Positions 13,723 to 26,675 of a stretch of DNA of 64,000 nucleotides are shown here, piece after piece (within the stretch, counting starts at the first letter, position 1; each line of letters begins with the position of its first letter). Under the pieces are notes generated by a model. That model made no database searches and had not been told where the DNA came from. It worked only from the letters and a program-made list of their open reading frames with translations. Both the position numbers and the translations under genes were made by a program. Source of the stretch: Cyanoderma ruficeps (lineage: Eukaryota; Chordata; Aves; Passeriformes; Timaliidae); contig VZDJ01006585.1 of assembly GCA_008694505.1 (NCBI GenBank), positions 8,762,021-8,826,020 on the forward strand, written 5' to 3'.

Positions 13723-16700
13723 AAACCCAAGCAACCCAAAAGCAAAGCCACTTCCCGGGCACCACCACAAAAACAAAACAAAAAAAAACCAAACAAGGTT
13801 TAGGATCTGAAGAAAGGATGGGGCACTCTATTAGCTTGTAGCATTTATTTTGACATAGCTGTCATTTAATGTTAGCTCAGTTTATAAATGCTGACCAAAT
13901 TGTAACAATGTCCTCCACAAGCTCCTCCCTCAGCCTAATTGCCTAATTTGGCATTGTGTTCATATGAGTTAATCAGCAGATTTGGAAGCATTAGATTGAC
14001 TCAGACCGCTCTTGAGCTACTGATGGCAAAGTGAAAGATTAGATACAATAAAATTCACTTTCTCCTGAAAAAGATGGATTAAAGGAGATGTTTACATTTT
14101 AGAGCATAGGAAGAAAAAAAATATATTTAGTCTCCCTTCTCTAGTAATTACAACAATGAAATGCGCCCACTGAAATAAGAATATGTCCTCAGATAAAGGT
14201 TTCTGTGCTTATGCACTGAAAAGAAAGCAATTTTGGCAAGGAATTGAGAGTATTTGGGGATTAATCTCTGCTTTTGAAACTAAGGCAACATTAAAAAAAA
14301 ATACCAAATATAATTATGACTACAGTAAAAAACAACCAAAATCAGAAAATGCCAACTTTATACAAAGCTACAAAAGGAGCAGAACCCTTTATGTACTAAT
14401 AGGTTTTATATTCTGATCCCTTCTTCAGAGCCTAGAGAAAACAATGGGAGGACCATCACCTTTAAGACTTACTTCTCTTATTTCTCTTATTTCTATTTGT
14501 AGTAACTCAAACAGCTGCCTTTCAGCTAAGATACACAACTCTGACAGAAATTTCTTCTGTTGTTAATAAATTTAGTTAGCAGACTAAAAGACCAGTAAAA
14601 CTTAGATGCCAATGTTAAGCTGGGTAATGAAAGCTCTCACTCAGCTGTGTTTAACCCTGGTTCATCAAGATTTATTGTTCCCTCGAGGAGAGGATTTGAA
14701 CCATGTTTTCTGTATCCCTGCAAAGTTCCCTTCTGTTCATTAGCCCCTCTGCTCACAGAGTGCCACTATAAATAACAAACATTAGTGAGTCTACTGATTC
14801 AAATACTCATAATAGATGGATGGTAATGATTCCTGCCACATTCTTGGACATGCTTCTGAAATTGCATAGCTCGATTAGGTGCAGTACACAGATACCCAAA
14901 TATCTTCTGAAACCCCCAAACGGGGCTGTGATATCCAAATTCGTTCCTGACTTAAAAGCTATTCTGCCTCAAGTACAAAAAGTAGACTGTCTAGAGCTAA
15001 TTCAAGTATTTTTATGTGCACTGTATTATAATGCACCATGTACACTCATCTCTTTTCAAATACAAGGAAACAGGCTTAAAGCCTAAGAAAACAGATAAAA
15101 AGAAAAACCTCTGGAATAATTATTTGCTGGTGCTGAAAATCTGCTGAGATTTCATTCCATTTCCCTGTTTATGACACTAAGTAGTCCCGATGTTATCTTT
15201 TCAATTTCTTATTTTATCATTTTGCTATGCTGCGAGGGAGAAAATCAAGAACTGCAAGTTTGAATAGTGTAGAATAAATTCACTCTTATTTTTCCAAAGC
15301 CCAGCCTTTAGATTTTTTAAAATCTATGGCAAATACAGTCAAGCTTATAGAGTCAGGTAACAGTTTTTCTTTTATTTCTCTGTTATACGGAGTTAGATAA
15401 TATTGTCAGGAGACAAAAAACGCATGATAAAACTCTTTTCCTCATGGAAATAAAAAACTTCACCATTACAAACAAAGTCTTCTTTTGGAGACATCATGAC
15501 AAACTACTGTTACAGAAAGACTATGCTACTTATTAGACAGTTATAGTCTCTCAAAGAAAGAAGTATATACTAGTTATCCTCTAGGATGTAAAATCATCTA
15601 GGAAATTGCGTAGACTTCACACAGTTTTTCTGTTTGGTTAAAACAATTTTGCTTTTAAAAGTTGTTGGCTTTTTTTTTTAAAGCAAAAAATTACTATGCC
15701 TAGGATAAGAGCCAAACTACTTCAAGGTGTATGCTGAAAGGGAATAGATTGAAAATCCAAATATACTTTCCTGAAATTACTTAAACTGCAGCTTCTCATC
15801 TTGGATTTCTAACCTGCCTCACCATAAGAAAAAAGGATTTGCAGACCAACCTGCTCACACTATTCCAGATAATTCAGCAGAAGCCTGGCTATCATCTTTC
15901 TGCCTGCCATTCAGGCAAGAAAAGCTGCATTTGACCTCTGCATTTCCTTCTTTTATCACTCATGATCTCCAGGTCTGAGACACCAAAAGGCTTTCTGAGG
16001 CTTTGGATTATCTTGCTGGGTAATTGACGCATGTTGCCCTAGGCATGTATGGTGGAAATACACAAGACTCATCTATTTTTTGAATGAAACAAAGAAAATA
16101 CTGGATTTATCAAGAACTTCCAGACACAAGCACTAATTCTGATACAACTGAACTGCTAATTTCCCTTTAGAGTATTCAGAAACTTGAAAGTAAATCTTCC
16201 AAGTGTTCCCACCCCAACAAAAGGAAGAAGTTGAAAATACCCTTGTTTTCTCTGCATGTTTGCACCTTTGCAGAGGATTGGCTATAATGAAAAAAGTCAG
16301 GCAGAAACATAACGCCAGTATTTCTCCTACACAACATTTTTGTTCTGTTACAGAAACGACTTATGAAAAAAAAAACCCCTCAAAAAAACCCTGAAACTAA
16401 ATTCTCCCAAAGGAAGAAAAAAATCCCGGAACATTAATGGAACACATTCACTTACCAGGCATAAAAGGATGACTTAAGAAAAGTGTTTTAAGAATTTAAT
16501 GAATAATGTTTTGTGCTTTCTCTAAATCTTTTGAATTCTGACTGACTAAAGAATGTTGCACTAACCAGACATCACCGGAGTCACAGAACAGACTCAGGAA
16601 TCATACTCTGTTAGTATCTCAGATTTTGTCCCCAGTGAAGTCTTTAACCACAGAAAACTCATTTTTGATGTCTAGCTGACAAAAATTTCCAACCTAATAT

Positions 16701-19700
16701 TTCACTTGTGGTTTATTTGTGGTATCTTTAGGAAAGATAACCTCTTTAAGAATATATATATGTGTTTGTATCTATCTAGCTATTTTTAAAACCCCACAAT
16801 ATACAGAGCTTTTTGGCTGTTGTTCAGCAAATCTGCTATTCAGATCAAATTTCTAAAACCCTATGAAGAATGAGGCAGGAGTTTAGATACTATTTGTTCT
16901 TAACATTCAGAAAACAGAAGTGAAACAGACTGGTAAATTTATACCTAAAATCTTGTTTAACAAATATGGAAGAGACTTGAAAAGTGCTCTGAGAAGTGAC
17001 AGAATCTCTGTGCTATACATATAAACTTGGTAATTGTCTTCAAATGGGAAGTTCTGTGTGACTTAAAAATTGGAAAAACGAATATGGGTACATTGCTGGT
17101 AATTTACAGCTCCCTTGGCAGATTTAAGATTTTCCACTGATAAATTTTCAGCCGACTGCTTTGAATATATAACTTGCCTGCTGTAGCTTTTGGAAATCTG
17201 GTTACCTACCTAGGCAATTATGAAGCTGACATTTACTGTATGTGCAATTATGGAATATACAGTGTCACTGCTTTCAAATGTCACCTCTTTGCTACCGTTC
17301 TTATCTTGCAGAAAGTGTCCTTGCCTCCCTTGAGAGCCGTGATCTTATTCAACTAATACCAATGAACACTGGCAAAATATTTACAAAAGCAATTAGCTCT
17401 TCTGAGTGTCTAATTTGACACCTTCAAAGGGTTGCATTTTAGGAATGAAGTTGTCAAACCTCTGGAGAAAAAGCCCTATTATAAGGTCCACCTTGTCTCA
17501 GGGTAGTACTTAAAATTTTTACACTGAAAAAGCTTAGGTTATCCTTTTTGTCTACATTATGTTCAGCTAAAACACTATATGATAAGACATAGGGTGAAGG
17601 GTATGCATGCAACCTCACACATGAGAGTAGATAAGGGAAATCTCACAAGACTTTAATAAAATAGACAGTGACTTTTTTCGTAGGATTAAAATTCCTCCTC
17701 GCCTTCCTAAATACAAGTTGCTAGTGTGTGTTTAGCTTATACTAAGGGCAAGATAGCATTTTTTTTCTGTCTAGACCAGTATTTTCACAGTAATAATACA
17801 CAATTACTATTGATTTGAAGGACTCTTTTCCTCTCTTGACAGAGTCTCCAATCATTTTTCAGCACTCGGCATTTCAAAATAAATAAATGATTAAATAAAT
17901 GAGTGGCTTATACCTTTCTATGCCAGTCTTTATTTTAGGGAACATTTTGTTAGAAAAGCCCCCCCAAAATTTTTTCTCATTTTTCATTCTAAATTTTTGC
18001 TGGCTGCCATCCCTTCTGAGTTGGAAACTTTCTTCATTCTAACATTAAATTATGAGTTGAGAGATTGCTGAAAACTCTGCATCAAAACTAATATTTTTCC
18101 TAGATATTTTGGAATGAAAATTCTAAAGGGATATTTTTTTTATGGTATGTGTTTGCAACTGTGGCAAAGCAGAAATAGTTCTAAAGAAAGAAATAAAAAC
18201 ATGTAAATTCCCTTTCCTTGTGTGGATATTATTTTTTCTTTCCACACATGCAAAATTGACTTTTATGGTCAGTTTCTTTGAACTCTGCTGTATGCTCTAG
18301 GAAAAAAAAACCAACCTATTATAAACAGTGTAGATGGTTCCAGGGGAATTATTTCTGTTAGAATAAGCAGCAATTTTACTTGACCTGTGAAGTCAATATT
18401 GAAGTGAAGATTTGGTCTTAAAATGGCAACAACTGAGAACCATTTTCTAATAGAAATCCTATTAAATGTTTTCCTTTCAGAACAGTGCCTACAGTTATTC
18501 CATGTCTTCTACTGAGAAAACTTGTCTATTGAGTAAAACACAAAGCTTAACAAAAATTTTCTCCACCAGAGGTACTGATGTTTGTGATTACATGCCTAAA
18601 CATGCACAGTGCCTTGAAAGCAGCATCTACCATGAAGGACTGCTAATGCTCAAGAGGGTGCCTTTACTGCTAACATGTTCTGGGGAAAAAGTTATCTTCA
18701 TGTGTAGCTTCTTCACTGTTACGTACTTCCTACTGTTCACTACATACAGTCGGGGAAAAGACAGCAACATACACAGAATTAAGGAAAAATTAGGTTGAAA
18801 TGCCAATCATAGCTTGCTGTCACATACAATGCTGAAATAAAAATGACCTCTACGTGGTCACACTTTTTCAAGAACTAAGATGAGCTTGAGCTCACTGTCA
18901 GCTTCGCTTGTCAGAAATAAGGTAGCAGAGACATTAATATGAGTATCAGATGACAGTTCTATTATAAATATGAGATGAAAAGAATCCAACAAACATGAAA
19001 AAAGAGTATTCTTATGCTTATTTGGGACAGAATTACATTACTACATAAGGGTTTTATTTAACAGAAGTGTTTAAAATGCTTCAGACTACATGTGACATGA
19101 AAATTATTCTATTGTGTATAAATTTACTTAACAAACATCTATAACAATTAAAACCATCTCTTACCATGGAAGTTTGATCTCAGTATAGAAACAAGACCTT
19201 TTTGTCACCTTTAGAAATGTATCCCACAGTGTAATTACTGATTGTGACAGAAAGATTTTTTTCAATCTCTGCAGTCTCAAAAAGCAATCTGTATTTTTTT
19301 GCTTGCATTTTATTATAGCTTTTCTTTACTCACAGCATTTTTAATATGATCTGCTTGTAAAGATAAACTCTCCTACATTTGAGGTATGTGTTTATATACA
19401 ATCAAAGCTGCATCTCAAATTTGTATTCATGCAATTCAGTTAGAATTAGCTTGGCTAATGCTACTGCAAATAAATGCGTAGCCATAGCAGCAGAGAACTT
19501 GATGCAGGTTGCAAAACCTGACCAAAAACTTAGTGAATAATGCAGCTTTCTGTGCTGCGGTGGGCTCTGCCCTGCCTTGGATATGCTGCTCCATGTATCT
19601 GGACTTCAGTAGCTTGAAATAAGCTGCAAATATGCCTTGACTCTTGTTGTAAATAATTGATAAACTCAGATCAGCCATAGCTATTAGCTGTTTGAAATGA

Positions 19701-20242
19701 TTGTCTAATGTGCAAAATCCTGACCATTGAAAATTAAGTGCTTTCTTCTGCTTCCCAAATAAAAGAGCTCCTCTGTTAGATGCTATTGAATCCTAAGCAC
19801 ACCAGTAAAACTACACCAATACTTTGCTTGTGTCGAACAGTGCTCTGAATTGGAATTACAGCAAAAGCATACAACACAATATTTACTGCAGAACATGGTC
19901 CTTTGCACTTAAAGCAAACTGTAACATTAACAGGTAGTTTTGCACAGATGTAATTCAGTAGGTAATTTAAAAATAAAAAAGTACTATTAATGGGAACGAA
20001 ATATACCAATCATATCTATATCCACTAAAGTCTAGGGCATATTATTTGCATTCTTAAGGCATTAAAACATTTCCAAGATTTAGCAATTCTAAATGTATAT
20101 TATTTCTGTTAGTTATGCAGCAGGAATTTTTCTCCACAAGAAATATTGTGACTTGATGGGCCTTGTCACAAGCATTAAAAATAAAACTGGTAATTCTGAT
20201 CACAAAAATAGAGCAGATTTAAACTCAACAAAACCTATATAT
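13723..20242. other. Intergenic DNA, no genes or clear repeats seen
   Basis: AT-rich sequence between two CR1 copies. Open frames up to 110 codons (18466-18798, plus strand) show no similarity that I recognise and no exon context. No tRNA, rRNA or small-RNA signature was noticed. Confidence 0.55.
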
Positions 20243-20345
20243 CACAGAATCACACGGCTGGAAGAGACCTTCAAGATCATCGAGTCCAACCCATGCCATA
20301 ACACCTAACACCTCAACTAAACCAAGTGCCACATCCAATCTTTTT
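20243..20345 (-). mobile_element. CR1 LINE 3' tail fragment
   Basis: The plus strand reads ATCACAGAATCACACGGCTG followed by GAAGAGACCTTCAAGATCAT and GAGTCCAACCC, the complement of the CR1 3' end. The element is therefore in minus orientation with its 3' terminus at about 20243. Confidence 0.9.
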
Positions 20346-20898
20346 TAAATATATGTTTTTTTAAACACATATCATGGTAGAAAGAGGCAATCTGTTCAAT
20401 AACAGAAGAATGCAGTAGGATTGAAAATAACCCATTCAGCTTCTGTGGAATGTGGCACGAGAATGAGTACTCCTTTTTAATTAGAAGTACCAGCTAAACA
20501 CAACAAGAGCTTCCAGGGGAGCTCAACATATCGCAAAGAGAAAAATGGCCCACATAATAGCTAGCATTTCACTAAATTTATTACTGCTCTTTTTTTTTTT
20601 TTTTTTTTAAGCAGTTTATTTAGTTAAAGGAAACAATTTCAGTAATTTCAGTTCTGAGTTCTAGACCTGAGCAGCACTGGGTTGCTCCTCTGTATTACTT
20701 TGTTTTACAGGATTTGGCTAAGCCTGAAAAGCAAATGCTAGCTTGATATATTGTATAATATTGTACTGAGGGTGACATTGGCAATGGCTAGAAAAATTTC
20801 CTTCCTGCTTCCATTTAGATTACAGCTATGGAGAAAGTGTGCATTCAGGCTGTATTTCTCTCCCTAGTCATGCCCTGTGAAACATAGAACCAGTTTCC

Positions 20899-21497
20899 TG
20901 TCCTGTGTTTGTGTGGGATAGAGTTAATTTCCTTCCTAGTAGCTGGTACAGTGCTCTGTTTTGAATTGGGTCTAGGAAGGATGGTGATAACACACTGATG
21001 TATTGGTAGTTGCTCAGCAGTGCTTATCCTAAGTCAAGGAACTTCCAGGTTCCCATGCTCTGGGATACTCACATGCTCTGCATGTGCACTATTCAGTGGG
21101 CAGGGGCACAATAAACTGGGGAGGAGCATAGCTGGGACAGCTGACCAGAACTGGCCAAAAGGATAGTCCATACCATATGGCATCAGGCTCAGCATGTAAA
21201 CTGAGGAATTTGGTCAGGAGATATTGATTGCTAGAAAGAAACTGGCTGAGCATTGGTCCACAGTGGTGAGAAATTGTATTGAGTATCACTTTTTCTCTTA
21301 TGTTTTATTCCTCTCCCTCCCTCTATTTTTCACTCCCCCTCCTTCTTCTCCTCCCTACTACTACTACTATTATTATTATTATATTTCAATTATTACACTG
21401 TTCTTTTCTCAACCCATGAGCTTTATGTTTTTCCATCCTACCAGGGAAGACAGCATGTGGCTGTGAGGTACTTAATTGCCAGCTTGGGGTTATAACA
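20899..21497 (+). mobile_element. Solo LTR of an avian endogenous retrovirus
   Basis: About 600 bp beginning TGTCCTG and ending near GGTTATAACA. Recognised blocks are GGGATAGAGTTAATTTCCTT, CTAGTAGCTGGTACAGTGCT, GATAACACACTGATGT, a TAT/TAC trinucleotide run (21357-21381), CAATTATTACACTGTTCTT and TTGCCAGCTTGGGGTTA. This is a common avian LTR that I place with ERVL-type elements from memory. No internal retroviral sequence flanks it, so it is a solo LTR. I found no target-site duplication, and the usual TATA box (TATATAAACT) is decayed to CATGTAAACT. It lies downstream of DIAPH3 and antisense to it. Confidence 0.85.
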
Positions 21498-24117
21498 CTA
21501 TTTATGCTTGGATCTGATTTGGTTTCCTCTTTTCTTAAAAGAAATAGCTTTAATCATAAAGACTAAACTAGATAACTAGATTTTATTAATTTGGTCAGTT
21601 GTGTTTTGAAACAGAAGAGATTAGTTAGAACTTGATGGCACCTGCCCAGCAGAGATTACTACACTCTAAAGGATTCAAGACAGGCATTTCAAGTCATGGC
21701 TTGTAATTCTTTTTGACTGTATGATGAATCCTAGGTATGAATCTGCAGTGTGCATTAATAGAATATATCTACTATAAGAGAATCTGTCAATCTCAGCAGA
21801 ATAAACAGTAACCAAACCAGTTACCAGTTAACCCAAACAGCCAAAACCAGTACAGAAGCAAACATGGAAATTGTTTGATTTGCTACTAAAGGACTTTCAG
21901 CAATCTCCACATATTTTAGCCTTACAGTAAGACAGTGGGTTTTGGTTTTTTTTCCCATGATATAAAATTTGGCATCCATTTCAAGTTTTAGGTTGGGGAA
22001 AAAAAATAGCAAATTAGGAATGACCAAGCCAATACTTCTGTCTAATAACATATCCCAATTTTTCTGAAGTGGGCTAAAGTCACAGACTTCTTGCTTGTAT
22101 GGTGTATATGTAATAGACACTTATATAGAACATTCATCACTTATTATACACATATAGATAGAAAGAACAGGCTAGTGAGCATGTATTATATATCAGATAT
22201 AAAGTGCAAGAAAAAAATGATACAGAGAACAATACTGACCTTACACATTGTTGGACTCAGAAAAAGAAAATTAAAGAAACTTTATCATTATAATTCCTAT
22301 CTTGACAGACCACATTAACTTCATTAAGGTAATTATCATTATTATCCAAAATTGACTTTGACATTCAGGGTCTAGCATTCATTCTAGACAGTATGTAACT
22401 TAAATGACCAAATATTTCTCCAAAAAAGGAAAAAAAGGCTTTGTACTCACCATAATCTACACCACGTTTGGTGCTCTATTTGGCTCAAGATAGGAAGATG
22501 TAACATACAGACATTGTGACAAGTGTCAAAAAATAAAAAAACATGCTAATGAATTCCTTAAAAGCAAGCTCAGATCTGTACTAGCCTGTTTCTGAGCTAA
22601 CAAGACAAGTGAAAGAAATGTTGAATTCATTTTAAAATGTCGTAGAATTAGACTGTCTCAAAATGCTTTATGGAAATCTGACTTTGATAAAAGCAACAAA
22701 AAATCCAAGTGTTTACTTTACTCCTCTCTCCAAATCAGATATCTGAACTTCAAACTTTAGCACCAAATTATATCCATCTGATGTACAAATCCATCCATGG
22801 TTTAGAGTAAGATTTTTCAGTATTAAAATTTTGGTGAGTGTTAGTGGTTTTTTTGTTGCTTTGTTTTTTAATCTGAAACGTGGCCATAATGTTTGACCAA
22901 AGGCAGTTAAGTTTGAAAACTGGAAGCCACGGTCTGTCCACAGACAGCTACCTAGATGGAATGGGCTGGTAAGAAGCACTATTCAATATGACTACTCTTA
23001 CAAGCAGAAACACTTACAGGATAAATTCAGATGTGCTCTACAGTCATTACTCAAATATCAATATGTCATGTGTTAGACAAGCAGCTGTCAAATATGCTTA
23101 AATTCTCTTTGATCCAACTTCTGCAATTATCTACAAACTGTCCTTTCAGCTCTATTTTCTTCAATTTTGTGTTTTTATGCCAAATTCAACAGGTTTGGGT
23201 TGTTTTTTTTTTGCTACACTCACTTAGAGAAATAAACACTTAAACATGAGGTATAATTAATATAATCAATTTTATGACATCTGCTTTATAAACCCTGCAG
23301 TGCATTTAAATATCAAAAAATAGTGCAATCTGCTTTAAAAATCAAGTAAGAAGATTTTTTCCCCCCCATTATTAAATTTTTTCTTAAACAGAAGGACTAC
23401 AGATATAAACCTCTTCCTGAGACCACTTGTCATGAGCAAGTGAGTGACTCCAGACTCCTCAAGCATAATTAAAATTCAGCCAATACAGTAATATTCTGTA
23501 GACTGACTATCTAACAAAGTTAACAGGTAACCACACCTGCACTGTAACTTTTCCTGTAAGAACAAGTCCTAATGGTTACAGGGAGAGAGTTCAGCAGTTT
23601 ACAAATAAACATTTACTATGTCTCCACTACATTTGTGGAGACAACACTCCTTTTGAATTTTACAAATATATATATATGTGATAAGCAAAAGCTTAAACCA
23701 TTCCAGCTATAGGACCAAGAAAACCAAGACAAAGAAACACAGAATGAATGCCAAAAGTTCTCAGATTTGGTATAATAGGCACTTAGTAACACTTAAAACA
23801 TTACACAATCTCTGCTTTCTATTAGTTCCATAAACCCTAAAAAACTTGCATAATAATTCTTAAGGATTATAAAAGTACTAGAATTTAAAAACATAATCAA
23901 AATTTAAATAAATAAAAATCCCACAAAACACAGAAGAGCTGTGCAGGCAAAAGATAGAAGAGCTCTGCAGAGTAAGCAGTAGGTATGGTTTCAGGATGTA
24001 ATATTCAGATGATTCTTAAAAAGCAAGTTCCATTATGGTTTAGTATTCCACTAATGTGAAAAACAGAAAAAATAATCACAGCAGTCTTGAAAGCACAGAT
24101 CAACTACATAAGCTAAC
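21498..24117. other. Region just 3' of the DIAPH3 stop codon
   Basis: AT-rich sequence with no repeats that I recognise. It would contain the 3' untranslated region if the read-through stop at 24118 is used. I did not find an AATAAA on the minus strand close to the stop, so the UTR end is undefined. Confidence 0.5.
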
Positions 24118-24155
24118 CTAAGAAGTGCATGCAATTCGTGAATATGGTTCATTAC
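24118..24155 (-). CDS. DIAPH3: Alternative short C-terminus of DIAPH3 by donor read-through
   Basis: Reading directly through the donor after the preceding exon continues the frame GNEPYSRIACTS and then TAG. A short mammalian DIAPH3 isoform, as I remember it, ends in a very similar way, with His-Gly-Asn-x-Pro-Tyr and a stop soon after. The similarity right across the donor suggests that this read-through end is a real alternative last exon and not chance. No AATAAA on the minus strand was seen in the first few hundred bases downstream, so the 3' end of such a transcript is not located. The stop position is certain; its use is inferred. Confidence 0.5.
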
Positions 24156-24215
24156 CATGGTTACAAGCTTTCAGCACAGGCCGCTGTGTGGTCGGACTGA
24201 GATTTTGTGGTACGT
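24156..24215 (-). CDS. DIAPH3: DIAPH3 exon after the DAD (start of variable C-terminal tail)
   Basis: The exon is 60 nt when ended at the donor: two bases of Asp, 19 codons and one base. The acceptor is ctttgcttttgcag. It encodes VPQNLSPTTQRPVLKACNH, matching the remembered DIAPH3 segment DVRQSLSP..QRPVLKVCNH. At CAT-G the sequence continues gtaatg, a good donor, so the long isoform can splice on to a further exon. If it is not spliced, the frame continues as a short tail to a TAG at 24118-24120 (separate entry). No convincing downstream coding exon was found in 1-24117, although a divergent tail exon could be missed by eye. Confidence 0.9.
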
Positions 24216-24795
<580 letters not shown>

Positions 24796-25689
24796 TCAAA
24801 GCGTAAAGAATAACACCAACAAAAACCAAAAATAATGGATACCAATAGTATTATTAAAACTATTAATTTCAAACTTTGACCAGTGCTTTAATATTTACAA
24901 ATTGCTCTCTTGTGATTAACCACAACAGATTTGGTCTCCTAGAGATTGAACTAGAGGCAATTCTATTCCACTCATTTCACATTCCTCTTTCTCTATACAG
25001 AGAGTCAAGCATAGTTTTAAGTGAAATGTCATTTCACTCATATTTTCATTTCAGTACCCTTCTACAACTGCAAATAATCAGTCTCATGTCAGCTTTCAAG
25101 AGCTGTCCCTTACATGATTTGTTACATTTGACAAAAGATAATTCAGTTATTGTGATAAAAAGTTAAAATTGTTTCTCAGCAGGGAGTGAACAGTATTGGA
25201 CTGGATAGGATACAGTGATATCCATAGGTAGCTTTAATCAAAAGTCATTTTCTGTTCACATTTAATAACCTCTGGCCAATATTAAATAATTGATGAAGCT
25301 CAGGAAAATTCTACTCGTCAAATTACATGCTTATAATGCTTAATAACATACACAGGTGTATAATAACCCCCCAAAGAATGATGAATGTTATTCTGAGATG
25401 GTAACCAAATGCAAGTATTAAACACTCTCCTTTTTCTTCCTTAAATAAACACATCAGAAAGTGTCAAATTTTTGAACTTTGTAACCCCATTGTATGTACA
25501 CATGGGAGGACAAAGAACAGAACTCCAGGGATTAACTATATAATAAAAAATCTTCACGGAGGAATAAAGAATTCCATTATAGAAATCTCATTATACCCCA
25601 CTAGGCAAAACTCCCCAGGTCAACACACATCTTGGATAAAGTCAGCAGTTATTGCTAACAGTGAATAGGCAAATCAGGATCTAAACTAC

Positions 25690-26220
25690 CTGGTGCATAC
25701 AACAAGATTCTGAGCACAGGGAGACAATCACTGCCCTGGTCCTGCTGGCCACACTATTGCTGACATAAACCAGAATTTATGGTCACCTGAGCAAACACTG
25801 GTTCACCTTCAGCTGCTGTCAATCAACACCCCCAGGTCTTTTTCCACAGGGCAGCTTTATAGACACTCTGCCCCCAGCCTGTAGTGCTGCAGGGGATTAT
25901 TGTGACCCACAACCAGGACCCACCAAGTTGGCCAAGTTGAACCTCATACAACTGGCCTCAGCCCACAGCTCCAGCTTGTTCAGATCCCTCTGCAGAGCCT
26001 TTCTGTCCTCCAGCAATTCAACACTTGTCACCCAGCTTGCTGTCATCTGCAAACTGACTGAGGGGGCACTCAATTCCCTCATCCAGATTATTGACAAAGA
26101 TTTTAAACAGGACAGGGCCCAACACTGAGCCCTGTGGAGGGTTACTCAGTCAGCCATCAGCTGGATGTAACTCTACTCACCACCACTCTTTGGGCTCAAC
26201 CATCAAGTCAGCTTTTTATC
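25690..26220 (-). mobile_element. CR1 LINE fragment
   Basis: Complement of internal CR1 sequence. Key stretches are GTTGAACCTCATACAACTGG, CAGATCCCTCTGCAGAGCC and CAACACTGAGCCCTGTGGAG. It has the same orientation as DIAPH3, inside its 14.7-kb intron. Several stops break the frame. Ends are approximate. Confidence 0.9.
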
Positions 26221-26557
26221 CAGGAAACAGTAACCCTTAGTTCTTCTCTTTTCTCTATACTCTGTCCTACCAGACTAGTTTTCAGCCTCAGACAAAAGTG
26301 CTATACAGAACACCAAAAAGGTGAAAATTAGCAAATAAATCATGTTTTGCCTAACATTTTTATTTATGGCAAGTACAGAATAAACATGAAGACTGAAATA
26401 CAGAATGTTTTCTCATTTTATTTTGTGTTTGCTATAACAGCCTTTATTACACTGAAGTTTGCTCTCTTACGACTAATGGACTATCACACCTATTAGTATG
26501 GCTTGGAATATACCTTATAAAAAATCACTCCGACTATTCTTCAGCTTCCTATTTGGT

Positions 26558-26675
26558 TTTTGTTTTGCTTTTTTTTTTTTTGTTTTGGTTTTGTTTTGGC
26601 GGTTTTTTTTTTGTTTGGTTGGTTTTTTGGGTTTGTTTTGTTTTGTTTTTTTTCTTTTTAGTTTGGTAGGGGTTT
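26558..26675. repeat. T/G-rich low-complexity tract
   Basis: About 115 bp almost wholly of T and G in GTTTTGGTTTTG-like units (A/C-rich on the gene strand). Strong strand asymmetry; the open frames it yields on both strands are composition artefacts. Confidence 0.9.

Noticed and set aside
19436..19678. 80-codon minus-strand frame considered as the missing DIAPH3 tail exon
   Set aside because: No similarity to the known tail, and the frame lacks a convincing acceptor in the right phase.
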